Positions 6,591 through 12,860 of a stretch of DNA of 15,752 nt are shown piece by piece (positions within the stretch are counted from its first letter, which is position 1; the number at the start of each line of letters is the position of its first letter). Origin of the DNA: CAVSUR01 sp052143655. Lineage in GTDB: Bacteria > Actinomycetota > Actinomycetes > Streptosporangiales > Streptosporangiaceae. The position numbers and the translations under genes were made by a program. The stretch is taken from positions 1-15,752 of the forward strand of contig JBKQSL010000306.1 of NCBI GenBank assembly GCA_052143655.1, read 5' to 3'. The notes beneath the pieces were generated by a model. It did not search any database, was not told the DNA's origin, and was given only the letters and a program-made list of their open reading frames with translations.

Positions 6591-7877
6591 ATGCGCGACA
6601 GCCTGGCCGGGCGGCATATCGGCCACATCATCCGGGCTTACCGGATACACCCTTTCCACGGTCCGCGCCCGATCCCGCAGAGCAGCATGGCCCGATGGCT
6701 CAGCATCAGCCAGGCTCAGCTCTCGCGCATGGAGAGCGGCGGCCCCGTAAAAGATCTCGACCGCCTCGCCCACTGCGCGCGAGTGCTCGGCATCCCTGCC
6801 GCACTTCTCTGGTTCCGCCTTGACGACGAGCCCCCTCTTGCTCGCCTCATGCCTGCGGACACCGACACGAAATCTACGACCTCGCCTGAACCACGCCGGG
6901 CAGACCACGGTCGGCGCGTTGTCCAGGCTCTCGACGTGATCGGCGCCAGCCAGCTCGGGGACGTAGCGGACAGCCTCGGCGAGCTCGTCGACCACTATTC
7001 CGCCGCGGTCAGCGCGCTTGCCCCGGCCGACGTCTACGAGGACATTCTCGCGGTCCGGTCCTACGCCAATGGCGTCCTGGACCGAGCCGACTACGCAGCC
7101 CGCCGAGCGGATCTCACCCTCGCGGCGGGCTGGCTGTCGTCCCTGCTGGCCGTCGCAGCATGTGACATGGGCGAGCACGCCGCCGCGCGCGCGTGGTGCT
7201 CCGACGCCGAGCGCCAGAGCCAGGACGCGCGGCATCCCGAGATTGCGGCATGGGCCGCCTTAACCCGGGCGCTCATCGCTTACTACCAGGGACAGCCGGG
7301 CCGGTCGGTCAGCCTCGCGGCCCAGGGCCAGCAGTCGGCGCCTTCCGGAACGGTCGTCCGGGTCAGCCTCGCAGCACAGGAGATGCGCGCTGCCGCGATG
7401 ATCGGCGATACCGTCCGCATGACCCGCGCCCGGCGCCGCGCGGCTAAGGAGGTCTCGCTTCTGCCAGCAGGTGCCGGGGGCCTTGGCGTCTTCTCCATCG
7501 CCGCCGGGGAGGATCCGCCGTACACCGCCACGTCCATGCTCCTGGCGAGTCACTTCCGCGAGGCCTCGTCTGTCGCCAGCCGGGTGATCGAGACGGTCTA
7601 CCCCCCGCAGGCACGCAGCGGGCGCCCAGGTGGCTACGCGCGGGCCCTGCTCATCCTCGGCCTCGCAGAGGCCGGTCTTGGCTCCCTGGACGAGGCGACC
7701 GCCGCTGGCCATGCCGCTCTCGCCGAAAGCCCGGTTGCCTGGCCGACGCGCGTGCTCGCCGGCAAACTCGATCACGCCCTGATGAGGGAGTTCCCGGATG
7801 CCCGTCAGGCCTTCGCGTATCACGATCGGTACCTGGAAGTAGCCGGGGATGGCACGAAGCCGATGGAGCGCGGATGA
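6591..7877 (+). CDS. XRE-family HTH transcriptional regulator with TPR-like C-terminus
   Basis: The 428-residue open frame begins with a helix-turn-helix of the Cro/C1 type (about residues 30-66: MARWLSISQAQLSRMESGG). A long alanine-rich helical region follows, resembling TPR repeats and probably used for ligand or partner binding and dimerisation. Regulators of this build are common in differentiating actinomycetes, including WhiJ-like proteins, usually beside small effector genes. The likely full gene starts at 6431 with a zinc ribbon (separate entry). As read, ATG 6591 is the first start in this frame. It is divergent from xis-int across the phased operator array, so autoregulation and control of excision are plausible. 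It contains a rare TTA leucine codon at 7260-7262. Its stop overlaps the next start (ATGA at 7874-7877), so the two are translationally coupled. Confidence 0.8.
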   Translation: MRDSLAGRHIGHIIRAYRIHPFHGPRPIPQSSMARWLSISQAQLSRMESGGPVKDLDRLAHCARVLGIPAALLWFRLDDEPPLARLMPADTDTKSTTSPEPRRADHGRRVVQALDVIGASQLGDVADSLGELVDHYSAAVSALAPADVYEDILAVRSYANGVLDRADYAARRADLTLAAGWLSSLLAVAACDMGEHAAARAWCSDAERQSQDARHPEIAAWAALTRALIAYYQGQPGRSVSLAAQGQQSAPSGTVVRVSLAAQEMRAAAMIGDTVRMTRARRRAAKEVSLLPAGAGGLGVFSIAAGEDPPYTATSMLLASHFREASSVASRVIETVYPPQARSGRPGGYARALLILGLAEAGLGSLDEATAAGHAALAESPVAWPTRVLAGKLDHALMREFPDARQAFAYHDRYLEVAGDGTKPMERG

Positions 7878-8479
7878 CCGGCGCGGACATCCCTGACGAC
7901 CAGGTGGCCGAGATCACGGCTTTCGTCGACATCGAGGCGCCTGCGCCGAGCGGTAAGCCGACGGCGCACTTCATCTTCGGGACCAACCAGCCCGCGCCCG
8001 CCCTGATCGCGGCCGATCGTTACCGTCGCGGGCTCGCCCCGCTGATCATCGCCACCGGCGGCGTCAACCGGCACAACCAGATCAACGAGGCACGCAAGTT
8101 CCAGCGCATCCTGGCCGACAACGGAGTGCCCGATTCAGCGATTCGCATCGAGGACGAGGCAGCCAACACCTGGCAGAACGTGGAGTTCTCCTTGCCGTTC
8201 CTGCGCGAGGCCCTGGACTCCGGCCTGGCGATCACCGCGATCTCCAAGTGGTACCACCGCAGGACTGTCCACATACTCAAGACTCTCCTGCCTGGCATCG
8301 GGTCATTCCACGCCATCACCTGGGAGCCCGTCTACGACGGCAAGCTTGTCACCAGGACCGACTGGCCCGCCATCCCCGGCGGCCGCCGCCGGGTGATCCG
8401 CGAATGGGAGGAAACCACCCGCCGCGTTGCCGACGGCAGTCTCGCCGAGACAAGCATTGCCGACGGCGCCTGGTCCTGA
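7874..8479 (+). CDS. YdcF/DUF218-family protein
   Basis: The 201-residue protein shows the DUF218 (YdcF/ElyC/SanA) pattern: a first strand HFIFGTNQ, then IIATGGVNRHNQINEA, ARKFQRILADNGVP, the conserved IRIEDEAANTWQNVEFS, and AISKWYHRRTVHIL. It lacks the N-terminal membrane segments of ElyC and SanA and should be cytoplasmic. The biochemical role of soluble family members is not well established, although a nucleotide-binding Rossmann-like fold has been described. The ATG overlaps the stop of the XRE regulator by 4 bp, so both are made together. Regulator plus YdcF pairs recur in actinobacteria as far as I recall, which suggests the enzyme works in the pathway sensed by the regulator. This last point is inference. 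Confidence 0.8.
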   Translation: MTGADIPDDQVAEITAFVDIEAPAPSGKPTAHFIFGTNQPAPALIAADRYRRGLAPLIIATGGVNRHNQINEARKFQRILADNGVPDSAIRIEDEAANTWQNVEFSLPFLREALDSGLAITAISKWYHRRTVHILKTLLPGIGSFHAITWEPVYDGKLVTRTDWPAIPGGRRRVIREWEETTRRVADGSLAETSIADGAWS

Positions 8480-8616
8480 GCCCCCACGCCAGACCGCCCA
8501 GCCGTGCATCGTGCCTATACGCGGACCGAATAGCTATTATCCGATGCTGGGATCGCGGTCGCCTGCCACATCCGGCCACACTTTGACCGTGCACCGAATC
8601 GGCTCTGCGCGGAAAG

Positions 8617-9165
8617 ATGAAAGGCCGTCGGTCAGCCATGCCCGCTTATGATCCCGCAGGGTGCTCTGTCGCGCTCTCGACTGGCATCGGCAGCGCATTC
8701 GGCGACTGGCCACTGGCGAGCGAGCTTGAACTCGGCGCCCTTGCGAGCGCCGTTCCCTGCGCCCGGTTGCACGCCCGGCTCGTCCTCCTGGAATGGAGTC
8801 TCGGCCATGTCGCCGAGGACGCGGAACTCATCGTCAGTGAGCTAACGACCAACGCCATCCAGGCAACTCGTCACCTAATAGCGCTGCTCCTGAAATCCGA
8901 CCGCCGGGTACTGCTCATCGAGGTATGGGACGCTCTGCCGGATACGCCCAGGCCTCAGCCGCACACGATCGACGCGGAATCCGGACGCGGCCTGGAGCTG
9001 GTATCCATCCTGAGCGACCGCTGGGGTTTCTTCCACCCCGACAACGGAGGGAAAGTCGTGTGGGCATTACTGCAAGTCGATGCGACTCCAGCACCAGTGC
9101 ATGGCGATACCAATGGTTCCACTCATCCTGGGAGAGGTTTTCATGCCGACGGCAGCCGTCGCTAG
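8617..9165 (+). CDS. Anti-sigma-type ATP-binding protein (HATPase, RsbW-like)
   Basis: The 182-residue protein carries a GHKL ATPase fold of the serine-kinase anti-sigma type. The N box is AELIVSELTTNAIQAT (about 69-84), the Asp of the G1 box is in EVWDALPDTP, the G2 segment is SGRGLELVSILSDRWGF, and the C-terminal strand is GKVVWALL. Such proteins in streptomycetes are numerous and often sit beside XRE regulators, as in whiJ/abaA-type loci. Kinase or ATP-dependent sequestering activity is family knowledge. The start is uncertain: ATG 8617 has GGAAAG directly abutting it, and ATG 8638 lacks a well-spaced site. TATTAT at 8535-8540 may be a -10 box. A TTA codon lies at 9067-9069. The 3' end overlaps the next gene by 23 bp. 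Confidence 0.78.
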   Translation: MKGRRSAMPAYDPAGCSVALSTGIGSAFGDWPLASELELGALASAVPCARLHARLVLLEWSLGHVAEDAELIVSELTTNAIQATRHLIALLLKSDRRVLLIEVWDALPDTPRPQPHTIDAESGRGLELVSILSDRWGFFHPDNGGKVVWALLQVDATPAPVHGDTNGSTHPGRGFHADGSRR

Positions 9166-9787
9166 CGGCGATCCGAGCATTCATAACAAGCGAGCCCACC
9201 ACGGGGCATGGGCCGCCATGCATGTCGTGGCGGACGGGCTGACAGGCCAGGGACTGGACATTCTCGGCCAGGAATGGGAAGAGGCGTTCTACCTGAAAGC
9301 TACGAACGCGTGGGGCGCGCTTTGCGAGGCTACCGTCGGCCCTAACGAGCTATTCCGCTGGGAGTACCGTTCCGCCGACGGCGGCTGGACCGACCCGGCG
9401 CAGATCGCGGTCATGACGATGATTCTCCTCGGCGCAGACAATGCAGCCGAGGCCTGCAACGCGCCATCGCTCCGCTACCCCGCTCAGTCGTTCAAGAGCG
9501 CCGTCGGACTGACCGCACGAGCGCACGGGATGCACGCCAGGCTCGCCCATGTCATCCGCGACGACGAGTTCCTCGAGATCAGCGCCGAAGTCGAGATCAC
9601 TAACCCTTCCCAGCCCGGCAGGGGACGTGTACTGGCCAGGAACAGCGCCATCTGCTGGGAGTGCACGTTCGCCCAGCCCAATACGGGCGACGCCGGGCTC
9701 GACGCCACCGAGATCGTCGAGACCATCGGCCGGTCCGTTCCCCAGCTCAAGGTGGTGAGTGCGCAGTGTGCCTGGAGAACGTCCTGA
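9143..9787 (+). CDS. Unknown protein with two internal repeats
   Basis: This 214-residue protein is not one I can assign. The ATG at 9143 is chosen because GGAGAGG lies 5 bp upstream; the frame is open further up but lacks a ribosome site. Two similar halves are visible. Each has a run of strands ending in a WEY/WEC motif (FRWEYRSADGG near residue 70, ICWECTFAQPN near 171), then a D-P/D-A turn and a helix (DPAQIAVMTMILLG and LDATEIVETIGRS). It looks like a tandem duplication of a small alpha/beta domain. No signal peptide or membrane segment is seen. It overlaps the ATP-binding protein gene by 23 bp and its stop is fused with the next start, so the three genes form one translational unit. A partner or target of the ATPase is a reasonable guess only. 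Confidence 0.7.
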   Translation: MPTAAVASGDPSIHNKRAHHGAWAAMHVVADGLTGQGLDILGQEWEEAFYLKATNAWGALCEATVGPNELFRWEYRSADGGWTDPAQIAVMTMILLGADNAAEACNAPSLRYPAQSFKSAVGLTARAHGMHARLAHVIRDDEFLEISAEVEITNPSQPGRGRVLARNSAICWECTFAQPNTGDAGLDATEIVETIGRSVPQLKVVSAQCAWRTS

Positions 9788-9924
9788 TGGAAGGGATCGA
9801 GGGCGAGGAAGGGGACGAGGACTACGAAAAGGCCCAGGACTACCTGAACGGTCTCGCACGCGAGGGACGTCGGCTGCGGCCACGATCTCGGCGAGTCCTG
9901 CCCGAACGGCTGCCAGAAGATTAG
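9787..9924 (+). CDS. Small acidic/basic ORF, 45 aa, coupled to the upstream gene
   Basis: The ATG at 9787 shares its A with the upstream stop (TGATG), the classic stop-start coupling arrangement. The peptide has a strongly acidic N-terminal half (MEGIEGEEGDEDYEKAQDYL) and an arginine-rich C-terminal half (REGRRLRPRSRRVLPERLPE). I do not recognise it. The frame extends further upstream inside the preceding gene, but the coupled ATG is the better start. It could be a small regulatory partner or a chance frame; the coupling and charge separation favour a real product. Confidence 0.5.
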   Translation: MEGIEGEEGDEDYEKAQDYLNGLAREGRRLRPRSRRVLPERLPED

Positions 9925-10059
9925 GGTCACCCGCATGAGCTGACCGTGAGCGATGCCAATAAGCCCGCAACCACTCGCGCCGCTACCTCGACTGGGATCC
10001 GGCCAGGTCTTGTCCCCCGGCCAGGCTGCCAGTAGGCCCACGTGGATTCAGCAGCGCCT

Positions 10060-10092
10060 AGTACACTTGAGGTACTGGAGGCACCAGGGTGC
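10060..10092. promoter_or_regulatory. Twin inverted repeats upstream of the RHH-like gene
   Basis: AGTAC-N7-GTACT (10060-10076) is followed by GCACC-AG-GGTGC (10081-10092), just before the ribosome-binding site of the gene at 10121. TACACT (10062-10067), a possible -10 box, lies inside the first repeat. The arrangement fits an autoregulatory operator. The preceding gap 9925-10059 has only a 9-bp direct repeat, CCGGCCAGG at 9999-10007 and 10017-10025. Confidence 0.45.
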
Positions 10093-10120
10093 GAGCGGCC
10101 GATGAGTAGGGGAAGCGGCG

Positions 10121-10402
10121 ATGGCCACGACGGAGAGCACGCCCCGGCAGATTGCGGTCAAGGTCTCACCGGAGGGCGACAAGCTGATCACCAGCGGCGC
10201 GCACTATCTGCACATGAGCAAGAAGGATCTCGTCGAGGCCGCGGTCACTTTCTACCTGGACGCGCGCCGGGAGGAGATGCAGGCCGGGATGCGCGAGCTG
10301 CTGAGCGAGCTTGACGGCAGCCGCGCCTCGCGCGTGGCGATGCTGGCCGGGATGACCCGCGCGGAGCTGGACTCAGTCGGCGGCGTCGAGGAAGACGACT
10401 GA
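10121..10402 (+). CDS. Ribbon-helix-helix-like small protein
   Basis: The 93-residue protein begins with a likely strand (RQIAVKVSPEGDKLI), then HMSKKDLVEAAVTFYLDARREEMQ, which resembles the two helices of a ribbon-helix-helix DNA-binding or antitoxin domain, followed by a charged helical tail. AGGGGAAG sits about 5 bp before the ATG, which fixes the start. Palindromes upstream (10060-10092) could be its operator. A frame starting 1 bp after its stop (10404) would be the natural place for a toxin or partner, but that gene is doubtful. The RHH assignment rests on pattern only and could be wrong. The role may be antitoxin, partition or regulation. Confidence 0.6.
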   Translation: MATTESTPRQIAVKVSPEGDKLITSGAHYLHMSKKDLVEAAVTFYLDARREEMQAGMRELLSELDGSRASRVAMLAGMTRAELDSVGGVEEDD

Positions 10403-10403
10403 C

Positions 10404-10694
10404 ATGGCGGAGTCGGCCCGTCCCACGCTGCGCTGTCTCCGGGAGGATCTAGGGCTTCCCGTGCCGCGTGCCGATAAACCGCTGGATGAGGTCGCCCACC
10501 CGTTACTGGAGAAGGCAACCGAGCGCTTCGCTGATGACCAGACGCCGCACGAGCGGATCGAATCCGATGAGGTCTGGCCTGGAGCCACGGATGGGCATCC
10601 CATGCACGGCCAGCACCGCGTCGAGGTGGACGAGGTGGGGACGCCGAGCAGCAGCTCGCAGGTGATCTTTGCCTGGGTCAGTCCGAGGAAATAG
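10404..10694 (+). CDS. Doubtful ORF after the RHH-like gene, 96 aa
   Basis: The ATG lies one base after the upstream stop, and the first third (MAESARPTLRCLREDLGLPV) has plausible codon use. The remainder overlaps, on the other strand, the remnant described at 10503-10867, whose protein sequence is more convincing. Possibly this is the 5' end of a real partner gene whose 3' part was replaced by the remnant. No domain is recognised. Confidence 0.3.
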   Translation: MAESARPTLRCLREDLGLPVPRADKPLDEVAHPLLEKATERFADDQTPHERIESDEVWPGATDGHPMHGQHRVEVDEVGTPSSSSQVIFAWVSPRK

Positions 10695-10867
10695 CTGACC
10701 GCAGACTTCTCGCTCGGGTCAAGACGGCGGTAGGAGTCGCTCTTCCTCCACCGGCCCGACACGGGATCCGGTTCCAGGCTGGCCAGCACCATCACGGCGC
10801 GCCAGCACATCTCGATCAGCGGCCGCGACCAGCCACCCGGCGGGGTCGGCGCAGTGCCGACGGTCAT
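10503..10867 (-). pseudogene. Truncated, frameshifted remnant of a conserved actinobacterial protein (possibly PD-(D/E)XK-like)
   Basis: On the minus strand, from ATG 10867, the frame reads through SYRRLDPSEKSAVSYFLGLTQ and KITCELLLGV. If one G/C is restored in the run at 10637-10640 it continues PHLVHLDAVLAVHGMP and SRPDLIGFDPLVRRL, then stops at 10503-10505. I recall these segments from a widespread streptomycete hypothetical protein in which the SRPDLIGFD part is followed by a VEAKGR-like segment, a pattern like a PD-(D/E)XK nuclease core. Here the protein ends before that ExK, at about 121 residues, so even with the frame repaired it lacks half of the supposed active site. It is most likely a dead gene fragment. 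The family link is from memory. Confidence 0.5.
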
Positions 10868-11090
10868 CGCTCCGAGAGCTAGCCGTGCTGGCGAGACCTC
10901 CAGATCACCGGAGGGTCGCGGGGCTAATGGAGCCGTGAAATTTCTGGTCGTGAAACGAAGCAGAGCCCGCCGGGCAGATGATGCCGTATAAGACCAGGCC
11001 CAGGCGAATGGCACCAGCATCGACGGAGTGCACGCCTGTTCGTTGGGTCATGGGACGGCCTGACGCTGCGGCGGATCGCAGGAATGGAAA

Positions 11091-11113
11091 ACCCGGCACA
11101 CGAGGAGCCGGGT
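11091..11113 (-). terminator. Possible terminator hairpin
   Basis: ACCCGGC (11091-11097) and GCCGGGT (11107-11113) form a perfect 7-bp stem with a 9-base loop. Read on the minus strand, the stem is followed by TTTTCC, a short T tract. It would end minus-strand transcription coming from the right, or act as a boundary before the remnant at 10503-10867. Confidence 0.4.
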
Positions 11114-11256
11114 GGTATATGCGGTAACTATGACGCGCAGACCGGACTACCCACCGCCTGGCCAGTTCTCCGTCGGTCGGCCAGGCCATGCCAGCAGCAC
11201 GCCCGGCGCTGGGGGGGTGGCCGCACCGGATCCGGCCTGGCCGGGCTTGGCTGCCG

Positions 11257-11262
11257 TACGCT
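11257..11262 (+). promoter_or_regulatory. Candidate -10 box for a leaderless vapB transcript
   Basis: TACGCT fits TANNNT and ends exactly 6 bases before the GTG at 11269. Transcription would start on the start codon itself. The same spacing is seen before the genes at 13746 and 15261. Confidence 0.42.
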
Positions 11263-11268
11263 GAGGAT

Positions 11269-11490
11269 GTGACAGCCGCGCATGATGACTACAGCGACCT
11301 GCATGAGCTCATCGACCGCCTGGAACCTGAGCAGGCCGAGGAGCTGCGGGAGCACGCGCTCCGGCTGGTGAGCCCGGCGGGCGGGCGGTTCAAGGTTCTG
11401 CGGTCCTTCAGCGGTCCTCGTACCGATCTGGGCGGCCGGGCGCGGGAGGTTATGCGGGCTGAGTTCGGTCAGGGCGATGCTGATCGTTGA
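11269..11490 (+). CDS. VapB-type antitoxin-like small protein
   Basis: The 73-residue protein (MTAAHDDYSDLHELIDRLEP...) is acidic and helical in its first 35 residues, then has a short C-terminal tail with RTDLGGRAREVMRAEFG. It overlaps the following PIN-domain toxin gene by 14 bp, the usual antitoxin-toxin arrangement, and its C-terminal part would wrap into the toxin. No AbrB or RHH motif is clear, so the class of DNA-binding domain is unknown. GTG 11269 is preferred because an in-frame upstream extension lacks a start signal and the TACGCT box lies 6 bp upstream. The antitoxin role is inferred mainly from the neighbour. Confidence 0.68.
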   Translation: MTAAHDDYSDLHELIDRLEPEQAEELREHALRLVSPAGGRFKVLRSFSGPRTDLGGRAREVMRAEFGQGDADR

Positions 11491-11887
11491 CACCGGTCCG
11501 CTTGTCGCCTACCTGAACCGCAACGACCGTGATCATGAGCGCTGCGCGGCCCTGCTGGACTCGCGTACGGATGATCTGCTGGTCACGCCGTATGTGGTCA
11601 TGGAGGCGTGCTACCTCGTGGGGAAGTACGTCGGCGCCGAGGCCGAGATCAACCTCGTGGAGGCGCTCGCCGCGGGCGACCTGAATCAGATTGATGTTCC
11701 GGTCGGCGACCTGATCCGCATGGCCGAGCTGATGCGTCAGTACGTGGGCTTTCCCCTGGGTGTCGCTGATGCGTCGGTGATCGCGGCGGCTGAAAGGCTC
11801 AAGGCCAGTGAGGTGGCGACGCTCGACCAGCGCCACTTCCGTGCCGTTACTCCGGCCCATGTCACGGCGCTGAAACTGCTTCCTTGA
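11477..11887 (+). CDS. VapC-type PIN-domain ribonuclease toxin
   Basis: The 136-residue protein has the PIN-domain layout: Asp5 in MLIVDTGPLVAYLN, Glu43 in TPYVVMEACYLVG, Asp98 in GVADASVIAAAERL, and Asp117 in ATLDQRHF. These four acidic residues are the metal-binding catalytic set of VapC endoribonucleases, which typically cleave tRNA or rRNA when the antitoxin is lost. Length is typical and no key residue is missing. The ATG at 11477 lies inside the antitoxin gene. The 3' end overlaps the convergent DUF2637 gene by 26 bp. In an integrated island the pair could stabilise the element by post-segregational killing; that is inference. Confidence 0.9.
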   Translation: MLIVDTGPLVAYLNRNDRDHERCAALLDSRTDDLLVTPYVVMEACYLVGKYVGAEAEINLVEALAAGDLNQIDVPVGDLIRMAELMRQYVGFPLGVADASVIAAAERLKASEVATLDQRHFRAVTPAHVTALKLLP

Positions 11888-12518
11888 CGGCCGAGTCTGG
11901 TCGCACTGGTTGCCCGGCCATCTGCCGAGGGTGGCCGAGCCGATCAGCATTCCGGCTGTTCGCTGAGGCTGGCCCGGCGATCTGGCGGGCTTTGGCCATG
12001 CGGTTGCGTGCCCATCGGCGCGAGGTCTTGCCGAACTTCGCTGCGAGCTTCCGCTCAGACAGTGGCCTGCCGATGTCCACGCTGGCCCGGTATGCGGCCA
12101 CGGCGGCGGCCTCGACGCTCGCCTCGCCCGCGCCCCCGGGCCAGCTGGTTACCGGCTGGCCCGCAGGCCGGTACGCCTGGTCCGGGCCGGGCCAGGCTGC
12201 GACCGCGGCGCCGACCGGACCGCCGGGCCACCCGTGGGCCACGTTCGCTGCCAGGGTGGCCACGATGCCGAGCGCCAGCAGCCACCGGGCCAGGGCCGGG
12301 ACGGCGAGCCGGTGGCGGGCCGCGTACAGGACCACCATCGAGGACGCGTAGACCAGGCCGTCGATCGTGGCCGGCTCCAGGCGCGCCGTCACCCCGCTCT
12401 CCCTGTGCGCGCGGACCACCTCGTAGGCATGCCAGTACGAGACGTACGCGGCGATGCCCGCCACGCCCAGGACAGCGACCGCGGTGGAGACCCGGATCGC
12501 CCGGTCGGCGGCACTCAT
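11862..12518 (-). CDS. DUF2637 (SpdB-like) membrane protein with C-terminal HTH, TM4 missing
   Basis: The 218-residue protein starts MSAADRAIRVSTAV, the usual DUF2637 opening. It has hydrophobic segments at about 11-28, 54-68 and 75-94 and a shortened fourth one ending at AVAAWP (about 105-110). A proline- and glycine-rich linker follows, then RPLSERKLAAKFGKTSRRWA (about 141-160), an HTH found at the end of many AICE-borne DUF2637 proteins. Related SpdB proteins help spread plasmids between hyphal compartments. Family members as I recall have a fourth helix after AWP, and here that segment is missing, so insertion in the membrane may be altered. GGAG stands 8 bp upstream of ATG 12518. It shares ATGA with the upstream gene, so the two are coupled. 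No Tra translocase is present to work with it. Confidence 0.78.
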   Translation of the reverse strand: MSAADRAIRVSTAVAVLGVAGIAAYVSYWHAYEVVRAHRESGVTARLEPATIDGLVYASSMVVLYAARHRLAVPALARWLLALGIVATLAANVAHGWPGGPVGAAVAAWPGPDQAYRPAGQPVTSWPGGAGEASVEAAAVAAYRASVDIGRPLSERKLAAKFGKTSRRWARNRMAKARQIAGPASANSRNADRLGHPRQMAGQPVRPDSAVKEAVSAP

Positions 12519-12715
12519 CGTCCGGCTCCAAGTCGGCCCGCGCGGCGGCCGGTCACGATCCACGCGCCGCCCACGCCGAACGGCCACCTCTCATACCCGA
12601 GTGCGTCGAGCACCTCGGCGAGTGCGCCGTTCATGATCTCCTGCGTGCCGTGGTACTCGTTCCAGGCGTCGGCCGCGTAGCCCGGCCCGAGCTGATCGAT
12701 GCGGTCGTCTTGCAT
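12515..12715 (-). CDS. Small protein of unknown function, coupled to the DUF2637 gene
   Basis: The 66-residue protein (MQDDRIDQLGPGYAADAWNE...) has a very strong ribosome site, AAGGAGGA, about 6 bp before the ATG at 12715. Its stop overlaps the DUF2637 start as ATGA. The N-terminal half is acidic, the C-terminal tail basic (TGRRAGRLGAGR). I do not recognise a domain. It is the first gene of a two-gene minus-strand operon at the far end of the element and may be one of the small accessory proteins found next to SpdB genes. Confidence 0.65.
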   Translation of the reverse strand: MQDDRIDQLGPGYAADAWNEYHGTQEIMNGALAEVLDALGYERWPFGVGGAWIVTGRRAGRLGAGR

Positions 12716-12744
12716 GGCGCTCCTCCTTGATCAACTGGGAGGAA

Positions 12745-12779
12745 TTTGGGAGGTCACATCTCGCGTGACCCGTCCCAAA
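12745..12779. promoter_or_regulatory. Imperfect inverted repeat near attR
   Basis: TTTGGGAGGTCAC (12745-12757) and GTGACCCGTCCCAAA (12765-12779) are inverted copies with a 2-base bulge and a 7-base spacer. They lie upstream of the minus-strand operon starting at 12715 and about 80 bp from attR. They could be an operator, an Xis/IHF-like accessory site or a hairpin. Nothing in the sequence decides between these. Confidence 0.4.
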
Positions 12780-12860
12780 GTCATCCCAACTGGGTTGAAG
12801 AGGAGCCTTTGACCTGGCTTTTCGCCAATCACGGCCGGTCGGCTGGGGGAGTGGACCCCC

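Larger units (their letters stand above)
10868..11268. other. Non-coding stretch with one hairpin
   Basis: No convincing gene is seen between the remnant and the VapB-like gene. The stretch contains the hairpin at 11091-11113 (separate entry) and the likely promoter of the VapBC pair at its end. A minus-strand reading frame that continues upstream of 10867 looks like non-coding sequence. Confidence 0.4.

Noticed and set aside
6429..7235. Minus-strand frame of about 268 codons opposite the XRE regulator
   Set aside because: No recognisable domain. The plus strand carries a clear HTH regulator coupled to a YdcF gene.
12008..12730. Plus-strand frame of about 240 codons opposite the DUF2637 operon
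   Set aside because: Pro/Arg-rich composition and no motif. The minus strand has two coupled genes with good ribosome sites and a recognisable family.
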